Positions 25,586-35,356 are shown, counted from the stretch's first letter. The stretch is 64,000 nucleotides of DNA from Alteromonas aestuariivivens (GCF_003367475.1 NZ_QRHA01000003.1:300853-364852), one strand, 5' to 3'. Notes: generated from the sequence alone by a model not told the origin. A program made the numbers and translations.

Positions 25586-27031
25586 TCAGTCCGAGGAAGA
25601 CTCACCGCCTCCTTCATCATCACCACTGTCATTATCAACCGGAGCCGGATCGGTTTTATCCGGCCGCCGGTGCTGATGTGGCGGTTGATTCTGCGCAGGG
25701 GACATTTGCAATTCAAGCTGCTCCTGCTGATGCTGGAACAGATGCACGTCCCGCTGAGGGAAAGGTATACTGATACCCGCCTCGTCAAACGCCAATTTTA
25801 CCTGCTTGGTCAAATCCCAGTACACCCGCCAGTAATCATCGGTTTTGGCCCAGGGTCGGCAGACAAAATCGACTGAAGACTCACCCAGTGAATTGACTTC
25901 AATCACGGTTTCCGGATCTTTCAGAACCAGCGGATGGTTCTCTACAACCTGCCACATCACTTCTTCGGCTTTGTCGATGTCATCCGAGTAACTGATGCCA
26001 AACACCAAATCTACCCGGCGCTGGTGACTCGCGGTGGCATTGGTAATGATTTGCCCCCACACCTGTTTGTTGGGTACCAGTGTGACCTGGTTATCAAAAG
26101 TACGGATGGTCGTATTCACCAGACTGACGCTGTCTACTTTTCCAAACACCCCTCCCACTTCAACAATGTCATCCACATCGAAGGGTTTATAAAGAAGTAA
26201 CATGATCCCGGCGGCAAAGTTACCCAGCGTATCCTGCAAGGCAAAGCCAAGAATGAAGGCTCCGCCACCAACCAGAGCAAGGATTGCCCCCACTTCCACG
26301 CCAACAATTGACAGTGCCACCAGCAGACCCACAAACAGAACTGTGCGCTTGACAAAGGTGTCCAGAAAGTTCTTCAGCAATGACGACATATTGCGGCTTC
26401 GGGCTATGGCCTTGTTGGCCAGTGAACCTATGATTTTGGCCAGCACCCAGAAAATCAGCATCACCACTACAAAACTCAGCAGCTTTTTGGCCCACTTAAT
26501 ACCGCCCTCTTTCGATGTGAACCAGCCGGTTAACGCAGACCAGATTGCCTGCCCATCGCTTGCCTGTACTTTAATGCCGGTTACTGCATCAGCGTACAGG
26601 CGGTAATCTTCGGCTTCGCCGCCTTTTTCCTTGAACGCCTCAATGGCAATATCAAATCGTTCCAGCAATGCGGCTTTTTGTTCACGCAATGCGTTTATCT
26701 TTTCCAGGTCCTGCCGCTTTTGCTGTTCTGCCTGTTCAGTTTGCTGATCACCGGAATCGGCTTGTTTACTCTCAATGACGGCGTTTTGCTTGCGTATGCG
26801 GATTTCTTCCATTGCTATATCACGGACTTTCGCCTGCAGCAGGCCTTGCCAGCCTAAGACTTCTGCTTCCAGTTCGCTTTTTGTGAGCGGGTCGAGCAAT
26901 AAACTCAGATGATCGGTGGGGATTTCAGGCTCTGAAACGGTTGTTGCCGATGGAGCTTCCTGTGCCAAGACTTGAAGGCCGCAAACCGTTGGAACAAAGA
27001 CAGCAATAAAATAGACTAAGTACGTTCTCAT
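25586..27031 (-). CDS. MscS-family mechanosensitive ion channel
   Basis: 481-residue inner-membrane channel that would open under hypo-osmotic tension. ATG 27031 is chosen because GGGAAG lies upstream and a signal peptide (to about VLAQE) begins there; a longer in-frame start adds no recognisable sequence. A periplasmic, partly coiled-coil region (about 60-165, rich in Glu/Gln/Lys) precedes the helices. The pore helix and beta domain carry ALVGGGAFILGFALQDTLGN and FDVDDIVEVGGVFGKV; the C-terminal tail is acidic and Ser/Asp-rich. Larger than E. coli MscS (286 residues), closer to extended MscS-like proteins. Confidence 0.9.
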   Translation of the reverse strand: MRTYLVYFIAVFVPTVCGLQVLAQEAPSATTVSEPEIPTDHLSLLLDPLTKSELEAEVLGWQGLLQAKVRDIAMEEIRIRKQNAVIESKQADSGDQQTEQAEQQKRQDLEKINALREQKAALLERFDIAIEAFKEKGGEAEDYRLYADAVTGIKVQASDGQAIWSALTGWFTSKEGGIKWAKKLLSFVVVMLIFWVLAKIIGSLANKAIARSRNMSSLLKNFLDTFVKRTVLFVGLLVALSIVGVEVGAILALVGGGAFILGFALQDTLGNFAAGIMLLLYKPFDVDDIVEVGGVFGKVDSVSLVNTTIRTFDNQVTLVPNKQVWGQIITNATASHQRRVDLVFGISYSDDIDKAEEVMWQVVENHPLVLKDPETVIEVNSLGESSVDFVCRPWAKTDDYWRVYWDLTKQVKLAFDEAGISIPFPQRDVHLFQHQQEQLELQMSPAQNQPPHQHRRPDKTDPAPVDNDSGDDEGGGESSSD

Positions 27032-27243
27032 ACCATAACTTCCCTGCAAGATTTCAGCGAGCTGCTCAGGTCCGCATTGCGGCCATAGTCGCAACCTGTT
27101 CCAGGTCAGTTAGAACTTTACACCTGTTGTTGCTATCCCAGGGTGATTTCACTGACCTGCTCATAGAGCATAGACAGTGTGCGAAGAATATGCCCAATCC
27201 CTTCAGGCGATACGGGCATACCATTGGCAATGAAAAACACAGG

Positions 27244-28320
27244 TCAGACGCAGGTGAAAGGAAGCGGGCGCAGTTTATCCATAACACTGCCATCCTGGGT
27301 AATGCGCATAAAGTATTCCCCCAGACGGTCAGTCTCCGACAATACCTTCTGCCAGTAGCGAATGCGGGTCTGATCATCAAGCTTCTCAAAGTCTTTGCGG
27401 TCGGGGATCTTTCCGTAGGGCAGACTGGCGACAAATTCCGCCGATGGGACCAGCATCACCACATTACGATAACTGCTGGCGTGCGGGCGACGGCGTTTTA
27501 ACCCCTTGTCAAACCAACCCGGCACCGGATGAGGGTAGAAGTGCGGATAAAGCACCAGACCCGGTTTGGGCCCAAAAGCCAAATCGAAGTGATAGTCAAT
27601 AATCCCACCGTCGCGGTAAACGCCCTCAGGAGCGGCAATAATTTTTTCAACACCGTTAAGCACTATGGGAATGGAACCGGAAGCCAGCAACGCATCCTTG
27701 ACATTGTTGTAGCCCAGCTCAACCGAACGGGTTTCAATGGAATAGGGATCTTCGATGGTCAGATGGGCGCCCGGCGCTGAAAACACATAACGGGTATACT
27801 GCCGCTGCAGGGCCCTGCGACTGAAAGTATTGGCTAACGCACTCAGAGCAAGCCCGGACATCTGGGCCATACGACTCTCCTTCTGCATCAGCCCGCTGCA
27901 TTTGGCGACGAAAAAGTGCGCCTTAAAACGTTCGTTGGTCAGTATGTCCATAACGCCTTCGTCGCCCAGGGTATAATCAATCAGTTGCCGGCCTTTGCGG
28001 GAAATTTCCTGGGCCGAAGGTTTATTGGAATAAACCGTTTGAGAATAGTGCTCTGCCAGTCGGTTGATGGCTTTGAGCGGGTCCTGCTGAACCATGCAGG
28101 CGGCGCGAAAGGCACCTGCAGATGAGCCAATGATGTTTATCTGCCCGCCCCGGCTCTGAAAATATTCAGGGAATAACACCCTGTCCAAACCTGCTAGAAC
28201 AAACCACTTCGGGCCACCCGATGCACCGAGAAAATAATTAAACAGTAATGGGTAAAACCCTTTTTCCCGCAATAAAGCCAGCGCATCCGGCCCTGCATAA
28301 ACATCAAGTGGGGCAGCCAA
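27244..28320 (-). CDS. Patatin-like phospholipase
   Basis: 358-residue patatin-domain lipid acyl hydrolase. The nucleophile elbow is GSSAG (Ser of the Ser-Asp dyad, about residue 65), the oxyanion-type stretch is LGASGGPKW, and the catalytic Asp lies in YRDGGIID (about residue 225). The start is uncertain: TTG 28320 has GAGGAG six nt upstream; TTG 28338 would add six residues but has no ribosome-binding site. No signal peptide. About 210 bp separate it from the MscS gene on the same strand. The physiological substrate is unknown. Confidence 0.82.
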   Translation of the reverse strand: MAAPLDVYAGPDALALLREKGFYPLLFNYFLGASGGPKWFVLAGLDRVLFPEYFQSRGGQINIIGSSAGAFRAACMVQQDPLKAINRLAEHYSQTVYSNKPSAQEISRKGRQLIDYTLGDEGVMDILTNERFKAHFFVAKCSGLMQKESRMAQMSGLALSALANTFSRRALQRQYTRYVFSAPGAHLTIEDPYSIETRSVELGYNNVKDALLASGSIPIVLNGVEKIIAAPEGVYRDGGIIDYHFDLAFGPKPGLVLYPHFYPHPVPGWFDKGLKRRRPHASSYRNVVMLVPSAEFVASLPYGKIPDRKDFEKLDDQTRIRYWQKVLSETDRLGEYFMRITQDGSVMDKLRPLPFTCV

Positions 28321-28792
28321 CAGAGTCTCCTCGTTCAAAACGTGTGGCGCACAATTTACCAGTTAGCTGCAGGAATTCAAATCTGCACAATGACCACGCA
28401 ATTCAGTCCACCGGATTACGATAACCCACCCGGAGCCGCCTGATAAAACAAAACCCATGCTCGGCATCTATAGCGGCTACACAACGCTCAAGTACTGTAC
28501 AGTCGTTCGCATAAACCCACCCTCCTGTAAAGCAAAGAAACCGACAATAATCCAAAAATAATGTTGTTCTGAGTGTAGACATCGGCTGTGGAAAATGCTT
28601 GGGGATAACCGGATCTTATCCACTGAGCATTCTTTGACCAATAATATTAAATCTTTAATATCAACAACTTAAAATAATCCACCAGACTACTCAACAAACT
28701 TATCCACAGATAAAGTGGATAACACGTGGCACTGTCGCCATTCTGTGATTTAATGGCTCACACAAGGTAGGTGCCGTCAAGACAGGATAACA
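28321..28792. other. Intergenic region with DnaA-box cluster
   Basis: 472 bp without a gene. The right part (28587-28722) contains four DnaA-box-like 9-mers around an AT-rich segment; the left part (28321-28560) shows nothing specific. AGGA precedes the ACT-protein start at 28793. Confidence 0.6.
28587..28722. other. DnaA-box cluster with AT-rich core
   Basis: Four 9-mers: TTTTCCACA (28587-28595, minus), TTATCCACT (28616-28624, plus), TTATCCACA (28700-28708, plus, perfect) and TTATCCACT (28714-28722, minus). Between them lies an AT-rich stretch with the palindrome ATATTAAA-TC-TTTAATAT (28644-28661). This resembles a DnaA-binding site such as datA/DARS or a DnaA-regulated promoter. GATC sites are not enriched and no origin-linked genes flank it, so it is not a convincing oriC. 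Confidence 0.55.
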
Positions 28793-29173
28793 ATGCCAAA
28801 ACAAACACTGGAAATTCTGCCACAGGAATTCACCATTCACAGTCTGGATGGCAATGCACAAATTCCAGCGGCAGTGCTGAAAAGCCCGTTGTATTTTGTC
28901 GGTAAAACCTCAGATGAACTCTCCATTGTGGTCCCGTCTGATGTCACTGTGGACTCACTGGAATCTGATGAGCACTGGCGAGCCCTGGAACTTATTGGGC
29001 CGTTACACCTTTCCATGGTGGGAATAATGGCACAAATCGGAGACGTACTGGCCAAAGCCAAAATCAGCATTTTTGTAATATCAACGTTTGAAACCGATTT
29101 CTTTCTGGTTAAAAGTACCAAGCTTCAGGATGCCGTAACTGCATTGAAAAAAGCGGGTTATCGGGTCAGCTGA
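28793..29173 (+). CDS. ACT-domain protein
   Basis: 126-residue cytoplasmic protein made of ACT-type regulatory domains, with the typical C-terminal half MVGIMAQIGDVLAKAKISIFVISTF...DFFLV. Such stand-alone ACT proteins (ACT_7/CASTOR-like) bind amino acids and modulate partners. AGGA precedes ATG 28793. The next gene starts directly after its stop, so it is likely co-expressed with the EIIA-like protein, although ligand and partner are not known. Confidence 0.78.
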   Translation: MPKQTLEILPQEFTIHSLDGNAQIPAAVLKSPLYFVGKTSDELSIVVPSDVTVDSLESDEHWRALELIGPLHLSMVGIMAQIGDVLAKAKISIFVISTFETDFFLVKSTKLQDAVTALKKAGYRVS

Positions 29174-29680
29174 ATGATTGTCACCGCCAGTATCCCCTCA
29201 TCAAAACCAGAACAGTTCCGCCACGAAATCACGGTACTCAGCCCGGTTAGCGGCTCTGTAGTGCCACGCTCAAACGTAAATGCTCCGCTGTTTCATTCCG
29301 GCTCTCTGGGCCCCGGGGTTTGTGTTATGGCTCAGTCGAACCGAATTCTGGCGCCTTTTCCCGGTAAGGTTGTGGCGATGCCGGAAATTGGCTACGAACT
29401 CCATTTTAGAGCGCAAAACGGGCTTAAACTGCGTATCCAGGTGGGGGAATCCTCCCCTCAACTGATGGGGGAGCGCTGGCAACGTCTGGTTCAACCAGAT
29501 ACTAACGTGCCCCCAGGCACACCTCTGGCAGGGTTTGACCCACTGTGGCTCAATCAGCATCAGCTATCACCGGTTTGCATCATTACCGTGACAAATCGCC
29601 GTGGCATCAAAGCCCTCACTAGCCCGAATCACACCCGCCTTCGGGCCATGGAAGATCCCCTGTTTACACTTTATTTGTGA
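29174..29680 (+). CDS. EIIA(Glc)-like protein lacking both active-site histidines
   Basis: 168-residue protein of the PTS EIIA glucose type (PF00358): SPVSGSVVPRSNVNAPLFHS, SLGPGVCVMAQSNRILAPFPG and LRIQVGESSPQLMGE. An ungapped alignment by eye with E. coli Crr puts Tyr where His75 stands (NHAF to GYEL) and Gln where the phosphorylated His90 stands (FVHFG to RIQVG). It therefore should not accept phosphate and may act as a phosphorylation-independent binding module. It starts immediately after the ACT gene stop. I cannot identify a sugar transporter nearby. Confidence 0.75.
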   Translation: MIVTASIPSSKPEQFRHEITVLSPVSGSVVPRSNVNAPLFHSGSLGPGVCVMAQSNRILAPFPGKVVAMPEIGYELHFRAQNGLKLRIQVGESSPQLMGERWQRLVQPDTNVPPGTPLAGFDPLWLNQHQLSPVCIITVTNRRGIKALTSPNHTRLRAMEDPLFTLYL

Positions 29681-29797
29681 GCCCCTGTGTTAGTGCTCTT
29701 TCCCCCTGCAGGTTGCAACGCAGGTTACCGGGTAGTTTTTGCATCAGGGCATCGCAAAGGATAGACTTCGGCTACTTTAATTCAGGAACTCAAGCAC

Positions 29798-30148
29798 ATG
29801 AGCACTACTTTGTATGGGATAAGCAACTGCGACACCATTAAAAAGGCCCGCAAATGGCTGGCAGATAACAACGTTGAAGCCCAATTTCATGATTACCGCA
29901 AAGACGGCCTGGACCCTGACTGGCTGGAAACTGCTGAGCAGCATCTGGGGTGGGAAGCGCTACTCAACAAACGTGGCACAACTTTCCGCCAACTCTCTGA
30001 TGCGCAAAAAACTGATCTAAACCGGGACAAGGCTCTGGCTTTGCTTGTGGCTCATCCGGCCATGATAAAACGCCCGGTTCTGGTTCACGAAGGGCAATAT
30101 TATCTGGGATTCAAACCCGACATGTATAAGGAATTGTTCGCTCAATGA
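29798..30148 (+). CDS. yffB: ArsC/Spx-family protein YffB
   Basis: 116-residue thioredoxin-fold protein of the ArsC/Spx family. It begins [18 protein letters not shown] with a single N-terminal Cys and continues with the family stretch [13 protein letters not shown] and [19 protein letters not shown]. YffB proteins are glutathione-linked and of unknown exact role. AGGAA precedes ATG 29798. It overlaps dapE by ATGA, the conserved yffB-dapE pair of gammaproteobacteria. Confidence 0.88.
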   Translation: MSTTLYGISNCDTIKKARKWLADNNVEAQFHDYRKDGLDPDWLETAEQHLGWEALLNKRGTTFRQLSDAQKTDLNRDKALALLVAHPAMIKRPVLVHEGQYYLGFKPDMYKELFAQ

Positions 30149-31272
30149 ATGACGTAATTGAACTGGCCTGCGATTTAATCAACCGTCGTTCAGTAACACC
30201 TGAAGACGCAGGCTGCCAGACGTTGATGGCACAGCTGCTGGAACCGGCAGGCTTTTGTAACGAGACCATGGTATTTGAGGATACCACTAATCTCTGGTCC
30301 AGAAGAGGAACCAGTGGCCCGGTATTCTGCTTTGCCGGTCACACCGATGTGGTACCCAGTGGGCCGGAAGACGCCTGGCAAACGCCCCCTTTTGTTGCTA
30401 CACAAAAAGACGGTAATCTGCACGGACGCGGTGCCGCAGACATGAAAGGCAGTCTGGCAGCCATGCTGGTGGCCACGCAACGGTTTGTGCAGGAGCACCC
30501 GGATCACAAGGGCAGCATTGCCTACCTCATTACCAGCGACGAAGAAGGGCCCTTTATCAACGGTACCACCCGGGTTATCGATACCCTGGAAGCCCGCAAT
30601 GAAAAAATCACCTGGTGCGTGGTGGGTGAACCCTCAAGTACCGAGCGGGTTGGCGACGTTGTCAAGAACGGCCGTCGAGGCTCACTGACCGGCGACCTGA
30701 TAGTCAAGGGAATTCAGGGCCATGTGGCCTACCCGCACCTGGCCAGAAATCCGGTTCACTGTGCTGCCCCTGCCCTGGCCGAATTGGCTCAGGCCCACTG
30801 GGACGACGGCAACGCCTCTTTTCCGCCTACCAGTTTTCAGATATCCAATATTCAGGCAGGTACCGGAGCAGGCAATGTTATTCCCGGCACCCTGCATGTG
30901 TGCTTTAATTTCCGGTTCTCTACCGAAGTTACCGACCAGCAGCTGATTGAACGGGTCGAGCAGATCCTCAACCGACACGAACTGGACTTCGAGATCAAAT
31001 GGACTTTTAACGGTCAACCCTTTCTGACTGACTCCGGTGCACTTGTCGAAGCCACACAGAGTGCGATCTTGGAGGTAACCGGGCAGCCAGTTGAACTGTC
31101 CACCGCAGGCGGCACTTCGGATGGACGTTTTATCGCACCAACCGGGGCTGAAGTGGTTGAACTGGGACCGGTCAATGCCACCATTCATAAAATTGACGAA
31201 CACGTCAAAATGGACGATCTTCGTACCTTAACCGAAGTTTACTATCGCCTTATGGTACACCTGCTGACATGA
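30145..31272 (+). CDS. dapE: Succinyl-diaminopimelate desuccinylase
   Basis: 375-residue M20-family zinc enzyme of lysine and meso-diaminopimelate synthesis (peptidoglycan precursor). Zinc-site motifs: [12 protein letters not shown] (His, Asp), [16 protein letters not shown] (catalytic Glu-Glu), and HKIDEHV near the C terminus; substrate-loop segment [20 protein letters not shown] is characteristic. Length matches E. coli DapE (375). ATGA overlaps on both sides tie it to yffB and the VanY gene. Confidence 0.96.
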   Translation: MNDVIELACDLINRRSVTPEDAGCQTLMAQLLEPAGFCNETMVFEDTTNLWSRRGTSGPVFCFAGHTDVVPSGPEDAWQTPPFVATQKDGNLHGRGAADMKGSLAAMLVATQRFVQEHPDHKGSIAYLITSDEEGPFINGTTRVIDTLEARNEKITWCVVGEPSSTERVGDVVKNGRRGSLTGDLIVKGIQGHVAYPHLARNPVHCAAPALAELAQAHWDDGNASFPPTSFQISNIQAGTGAGNVIPGTLHVCFNFRFSTEVTDQQLIERVEQILNRHELDFEIKWTFNGQPFLTDSGALVEATQSAILEVTGQPVELSTAGGTSDGRFIAPTGAEVVELGPVNATIHKIDEHVKMDDLRTLTEVYYRLMVHLLT

Positions 31273-31952
31273 TCATCACTGCCTCGCACTGGTTGGGACA
31301 ACAAAGCCCGTTTCTGGCCGACGCCGGAAACGGTCACCGCCTGCATTGTGACGTTGTCGCCGCATTTATTGCATTACAGGGCGCTGCTGAGCAGGACGGT
31401 GTGGACTGCCAGCTTACCAGCAGTTTTCGCAGTTTTGATCGTCAGCTCTCTATTTGGAACCGCAAATGGCAGGGCGAACTTCCCCTCTACAACGCAGACG
31501 GCATTCTGCTTGATACCGCTTCACTGACCGAAGATGAACGCATTGAGGCCATACTGACCTGGTCAGCACTGCCCGGCGGCTCTCGCCATCACTGGGGTAC
31601 CGACATGGATGTGTATGATGAAAATTCAGTCAACCGCTGTGGGCACCGACTTGAGCTGGTGGACGCCGAGTATCAACCCGGAGGCCCGTGCTTCGAACTG
31701 GCACAATGGCTGGAGCAGAATTGTGAAGCCTACGGTTTTTACCGCCCTTTTCGCCACTACACCGGTGGAGTTGCCCGGGAACTCTGGCACCTCAGCCACC
31801 GCGCTACCGCCAGCCAGTTCGAAGCGCTACGAAGTAAAGATGCACTGGCCAGTGCCCTGGCAGAAAGTGATTTGCTTGGTAAGGAAAGCGTGCTGGCGCG
31901 CTTTGATGAGTTGTACCGGCGATATGTGCTTAACCGTGGAGTCGCGTTATGA
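31269..31952 (+). CDS. D-alanyl-D-alanine carboxypeptidase, VanY/M15B family
   Basis: 227-residue zinc peptidase trimming peptidoglycan stem peptides. The M15 zinc motif [13 protein letters not shown] (about residue 115) and the second site ARELWHLSH (about 173) are intact, and [13 protein letters not shown] matches the family N-terminal region. No obvious signal peptide, so it is cytoplasmic or exported by an unseen route. Start overlaps dapE by ATGA and stop overlaps the next gene, linking it to cell-wall functions. Confidence 0.88.
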   Translation: MIITASHWLGQQSPFLADAGNGHRLHCDVVAAFIALQGAAEQDGVDCQLTSSFRSFDRQLSIWNRKWQGELPLYNADGILLDTASLTEDERIEAILTWSALPGGSRHHWGTDMDVYDENSVNRCGHRLELVDAEYQPGGPCFELAQWLEQNCEAYGFYRPFRHYTGGVARELWHLSHRATASQFEALRSKDALASALAESDLLGKESVLARFDELYRRYVLNRGVAL

Positions 31953-32176
31953 GTTTGGGGTGGACAATACTCATCATTCTGCTGGTACTGGGTGTGGTGA
32001 TTGGCAACATTACGCTGCTGAAGTACAGCGCCCGCTTTAAAATGCCGAAAAGCTACCGGCCACCCGAGCACAAACAGGGAACCGGTTTCGATGACGACGA
32101 AGACGACTGGGGCGCACCTTCCGGTAAAAATTCATCACCCCAGAACCAGAAACCGCCTGAAGATAATCAGCCGTGA
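31949..32176 (+). CDS. DUF2897 small membrane protein
   Basis: 75-residue protein: one N-terminal transmembrane helix (WTILIILLVLGVVIGNITLL) then a short basic stretch KYSARFKMPKSYRPP and an acidic, Pro/Asn-rich tail. This is the DUF2897 layout. Function unknown. Start overlaps the VanY gene by ATGA, so it is the last gene of the yffB-dapE-vanY operon. Confidence 0.8.
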   Translation: MSLGWTILIILLVLGVVIGNITLLKYSARFKMPKSYRPPEHKQGTGFDDDEDDWGAPSGKNSSPQNQKPPEDNQP

Positions 32177-32182
32177 CGGGTA

Positions 32183-32512
32183 TCAGCCGATATCCTGTAC
32201 ACGTACTGCGGTGCCGCTGATGCTAACCATCAGCATGCTGCCTTTATCACCGATAACTTCATAATCAATATCAACCCCAACCACTGCATTGGCGCCCATA
32301 GCCAGCGCTTCCTGCTCGATTTCGGCAAAGGCGAGTTTTCTGGCTTTGGTCAGTTCGTCTTCATACGCGCCGGAACGCCCGCCCACAATGTCCCGGATTG
32401 AGGCAAACATGTCCTTGAACAAATTGGCACCCATTACCGCTTCGCCTATTACAATGCCGTAATAATGAGTGATCCGTTTGCCCTCCAGTTGAGGGGTGGT
32501 CGATATGATCAT
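32183..32512 (-). CDS. YbjQ/UPF0145 family protein
   Basis: 109-residue beta-rich protein with the UPF0145 pattern: [21 protein letters not shown], then [17 protein letters not shown] and [30 protein letters not shown]. Members form pentamers and have been proposed to bind heavy metals, but the physiological role is open. It ends 6 bp from the convergent DUF2897 gene and follows the HIT gene by 9 bp. Confidence 0.85.
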   Translation of the reverse strand: MIISTTPQLEGKRITHYYGIVIGEAVMGANLFKDMFASIRDIVGGRSGAYEDELTKARKLAFAEIEQEALAMGANAVVGVDIDYEVIGDKGSMLMVSISGTAVRVQDIG

Positions 32513-32521
32513 GCGTTATCC

Positions 32522-32926
32522 CTATAGTGATAGTGTTTGTCGAATTTGTGCAATTGCCGCAAGCGCCGTTTCATCCGCATAGGGCCTGGCGGGCAACTTA
32601 CCCCACACCGGTTGTGGCCACAGGCTGTCGCCCTGAAAACGGGCAATATGGTGGACATGCAGCTGACTGACCACATTACCTATGGCAGCAATGTTGAGCT
32701 TGTCAGGCTGGTACAGGGTTGTCAAAGCCTGGGCAACCTGGTTCGATTCCGCCCAAAGCTGCTGTTGCTCCGCAGCATCCAGCTCAAGAATTTCGGTGAT
32801 GCCTTCGCGTCTGGGCACCAGAATAAGCCAGGGAAACTGACTGTCATTCATCAGCAATACCCGGCACAACGGCAAGTCCCCTACTTCCAGGCAGTCTGCG
32901 GCAAGCCGTTTATCCAGTTCAAACAT
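32522..32926 (-). CDS. HIT-family hydrolase
   Basis: 134-residue histidine-triad-like nucleotide hydrolase or transferase. The active-site region reads QLHVHHIAR (about residue 90), N-terminal LIPR-type segment is FPWLILVPRREGI, and NVVSQLHVH gives the Asn/Gln typical of the family. Overlaps astE by 8 bp, so the two are co-translated. The exact substrate cannot be read from the sequence. Confidence 0.85.
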   Translation of the reverse strand: MFELDKRLAADCLEVGDLPLCRVLLMNDSQFPWLILVPRREGITEILELDAAEQQQLWAESNQVAQALTTLYQPDKLNIAAIGNVVSQLHVHHIARFQGDSLWPQPVWGKLPARPYADETALAAIAQIRQTLSL

Positions 32927-33956
32927 CCCATTCCTCCAGTTGAGTCGGTACCACCGTCAACAAAGCCCGTTGTCCGATTGCCACCCTGGCATTCGGAAAT
33001 ACAATGGCCTCTCCATTATACTCAGCCCGATATTGGGCACCGCTCTCCGACGCCAGTAAAGTTCCGGCAGCAAAATCGGTAAAATTGGGGGTGTCATCCG
33101 CAAAGTGTAAGACAAAATCTTCCTGATGTTTGTTTATAACCTGATTCACCCGAAACAGTTCCACTTCATCCGGCTTGATACGGGGCGCAAAGTCCGCCTC
33201 GCTGACAAGGCGGGTCAGTGCCATTTTCGCTGCTTCGAAGCGGCTCATATCGTTTTGCCCAAAAGGCTGTACCTTGCCAAGCTCCACAGTAAACCCATGG
33301 GCCTGATGCTGATACGATGAATAATAACTGAACGTCGTTGTCGGGCTTTCAGACAGCAAAACGGTGCGCACGCCACACTCAGCCAGAAAAGCCAGTTGAG
33401 ACAGGCTGTGCCTGCGCTCATGCAAATAGGGGTACACCGCAAATTTTTCATTTTTTGAGGCCCTAATAGCGGTGTGCAAATCGTAGTGCAAACGAACGCC
33501 ATCACTTCCCCCGGCATAAAAGTCACTAACGGCCTGCTCCAGCGCCCTGGCCCGCCGACGTTCCTCATTTACCAGGCCAGGCCCCATGGAATGAGCACCG
33601 CTGAACAGACGGTTCATGTTCTCTTCAACAAAGCGCTCGCCCAGATCCATGGCTGGAAGATTACCAAAAAGAAACAGTACCCGATGGCAAAGCAGCAAAT
33701 CCCCGGTAAGGACCCGCTTTACCAGTTCGTCACAAATTTCTATCGGCGCGGTTTCGTTGCCGTGTACACCACAGGAAAGCACAACATGCCTGGCAGGAGA
33801 CGCCTGGACAGGCGGTTCAAAGGAAATAATACCCGCTGCCGGAATCGATACACTGGTGCCGTTAGGCAAGGTGAAAGGCGCGACCGATGCGAGCAATTCG
33901 GGCTGTAATCGGGAGACACTCAGAAACTCTCCCCGTGCGAGTGCACTGATAGTCAT
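32919..33956 (-). CDS. astE: Succinylglutamate desuccinylase
   Basis: 345-residue zinc enzyme of the M14-like AstE/AspA family that cleaves N-succinylglutamate to succinate and glutamate, last step of the arginine succinyltransferase pathway. Zinc motifs are SCGVHGNETAP (about residue 65) and HYDLHTAIR (about 155), with ENMNRLF between and the C-terminal FTVELGKVQPFG. The other ast genes are not in the window, so arginine catabolism must be encoded elsewhere. Confidence 0.92.
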   Translation of the reverse strand: MTISALARGEFLSVSRLQPELLASVAPFTLPNGTSVSIPAAGIISFEPPVQASPARHVVLSCGVHGNETAPIEICDELVKRVLTGDLLLCHRVLFLFGNLPAMDLGERFVEENMNRLFSGAHSMGPGLVNEERRRARALEQAVSDFYAGGSDGVRLHYDLHTAIRASKNEKFAVYPYLHERRHSLSQLAFLAECGVRTVLLSESPTTTFSYYSSYQHQAHGFTVELGKVQPFGQNDMSRFEAAKMALTRLVSEADFAPRIKPDEVELFRVNQVINKHQEDFVLHFADDTPNFTDFAAGTLLASESGAQYRAEYNGEAIVFPNARVAIGQRALLTVVPTQLEEWDV

Positions 33957-34045
33957 ACTGCTACCCAGGAATCTAACAAATGTGGGCTAGTCTAACGGGT
34001 TCGGCACGCAATGCCAAAAAGGATTTGAAACTCAGAAAAGAAAGA

Positions 34046-35356
34046 CTAGCGCATAGCATGGCGCATTGGAGAGCCGCCGACAATGATGTCCTCACTGGCC
34101 AGGCGCACAAATTCCTGGAGCGGCACTGCCGGTGAAAACAGAAAGCCCTGCCCCAGTTCAACCCCGACTTCCCGCAGCACGTGAAGCTGCTCGACCGTTT
34201 CCACACCTTCAGCAAGCACTTTACAGCCCTTGGCATTACCAATAATTTTAGCCGCTTCGATAATGGCCCGGTTAACCGGATTGTCGCTTAACGACATGAC
34301 AAAGGTTTTATCAATTTTCAGACAATTGAATTCCAGTTCACGAATGTAGGCCAGATTGGAGTAACCCTTGCCGAAATCGTCCACCGAGATGTCAATCCCC
34401 AGCGCGCGCAGTTGCGACAATTGCCGGCGAACCATCAGGGAATTCGACAGGGCTACATCCTCGGTAAGCTCCAGTTCAATATTGGACAAAGCAATATCGT
34501 AACTCTGGCTGAGCATTTCCAGGGTTGGCACCAGACGACTGTCGTACAGTTGGGTGGGAGAGATATTCACGGACAACACAATGTTGATCCCCTGCGCCTT
34601 GAGCAGGGACTGACTGCGAAAGGCCTGCTCGAAGGTCCAGTAAGCCAGTTCATTCATCATGTTGTAGGATTCTGCCGCTTCAATTAACGGCCCGGGAAAC
34701 AGCAGGCCATCCAGCGGATGGTTCCAGCGCAATAAGCATTCCGCGCCAATAATCTCCAGCGTTGAGAGGTTCACCTTGGGCTGAAAATACAGCTCCAGTT
34801 CATTATGAGACAACGCCCGTTTCAGGTCGGCCTTAAGCGCAAGACTGCGGCCGGTATCCGCCTTTTCGGTCATCCCCAGTACAGAAAAATTCTCGTATTT
34901 GTTTTCCTTAGCGTGTTTCAACGCTGCTTCGGCGCGGGAAACAAACGCGGTAAGGTTGAAATTGCTGCGACAACCACTCACCACGCCCACGTTAAAATCG
35001 GCGATGAATGCATGATTGCGGTAGTTCATCGGAGTTTTAAAATGTTCGACGAGACGTTCAAAACGGTATTGCATGAGGTAACGACTGGCTTTACCGGGAA
35101 ACATCAGGCCAAACACGTCTCCGCTGATGCGCCCAAACTCAATATCCTCATCAAAAAGTGCCAGGATACGGTTGGCAATTTCGAGTAAAAAGCGGTCGCC
35201 CACGGTAATACCCAGACTGGTGGTTACGTCGGAAAAGCGCACCACATCCACCAGCATGAGGGAAAATTCCGAGTGTCGTCTGGCGCGCTGATCGATAGCA
35301 TCAATAAAGGCATATCGGTTCGGGATTGTCGCCAGAGACTGGTGCAATCGGCTCAT
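34046..35356 (-). CDS. GGDEF-EAL protein, degenerate GGDEF, probable c-di-GMP phosphodiesterase
   Basis: 436-residue protein. The N-terminal GGDEF domain (about 5-165) has SGDVF in place of GGDEF, so no cyclase activity is expected. The EAL domain (about 180-430) keeps most catalytic elements: GAECLLRWNHP (ECL for EAL, Glu kept), SVNISPTQL, ELTED, DDFGKGYSNL, KIDKTFV and EGVET. A cyclic-di-GMP phosphodiesterase regulated by a dead GGDEF domain is likely. No membrane segment or sensor domain. Monocistronic. Confidence 0.88.
   Translation of the reverse strand: MSRLHQSLATIPNRYAFIDAIDQRARRHSEFSLMLVDVVRFSDVTTSLGITVGDRFLLEIANRILALFDEDIEFGRISGDVFGLMFPGKASRYLMQYRFERLVEHFKTPMNYRNHAFIADFNVGVVSGCRSNFNLTAFVSRAEAALKHAKENKYENFSVLGMTEKADTGRSLALKADLKRALSHNELELYFQPKVNLSTLEIIGAECLLRWNHPLDGLLFPGPLIEAAESYNMMNELAYWTFEQAFRSQSLLKAQGINIVLSVNISPTQLYDSRLVPTLEMLSQSYDIALSNIELELTEDVALSNSLMVRRQLSQLRALGIDISVDDFGKGYSNLAYIRELEFNCLKIDKTFVMSLSDNPVNRAIIEAAKIIGNAKGCKVLAEGVETVEQLHVLREVGVELGQGFLFSPAVPLQEFVRLASEDIIVGGSPMRHAMR

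Noticed and set aside
28321..28792. Chromosomal origin of replication
   Set aside because: DnaA boxes and AT-rich core are present, but GATC sites are not clustered and none of the usual origin neighbours (mnmG, rsmG, dnaA) flank it.
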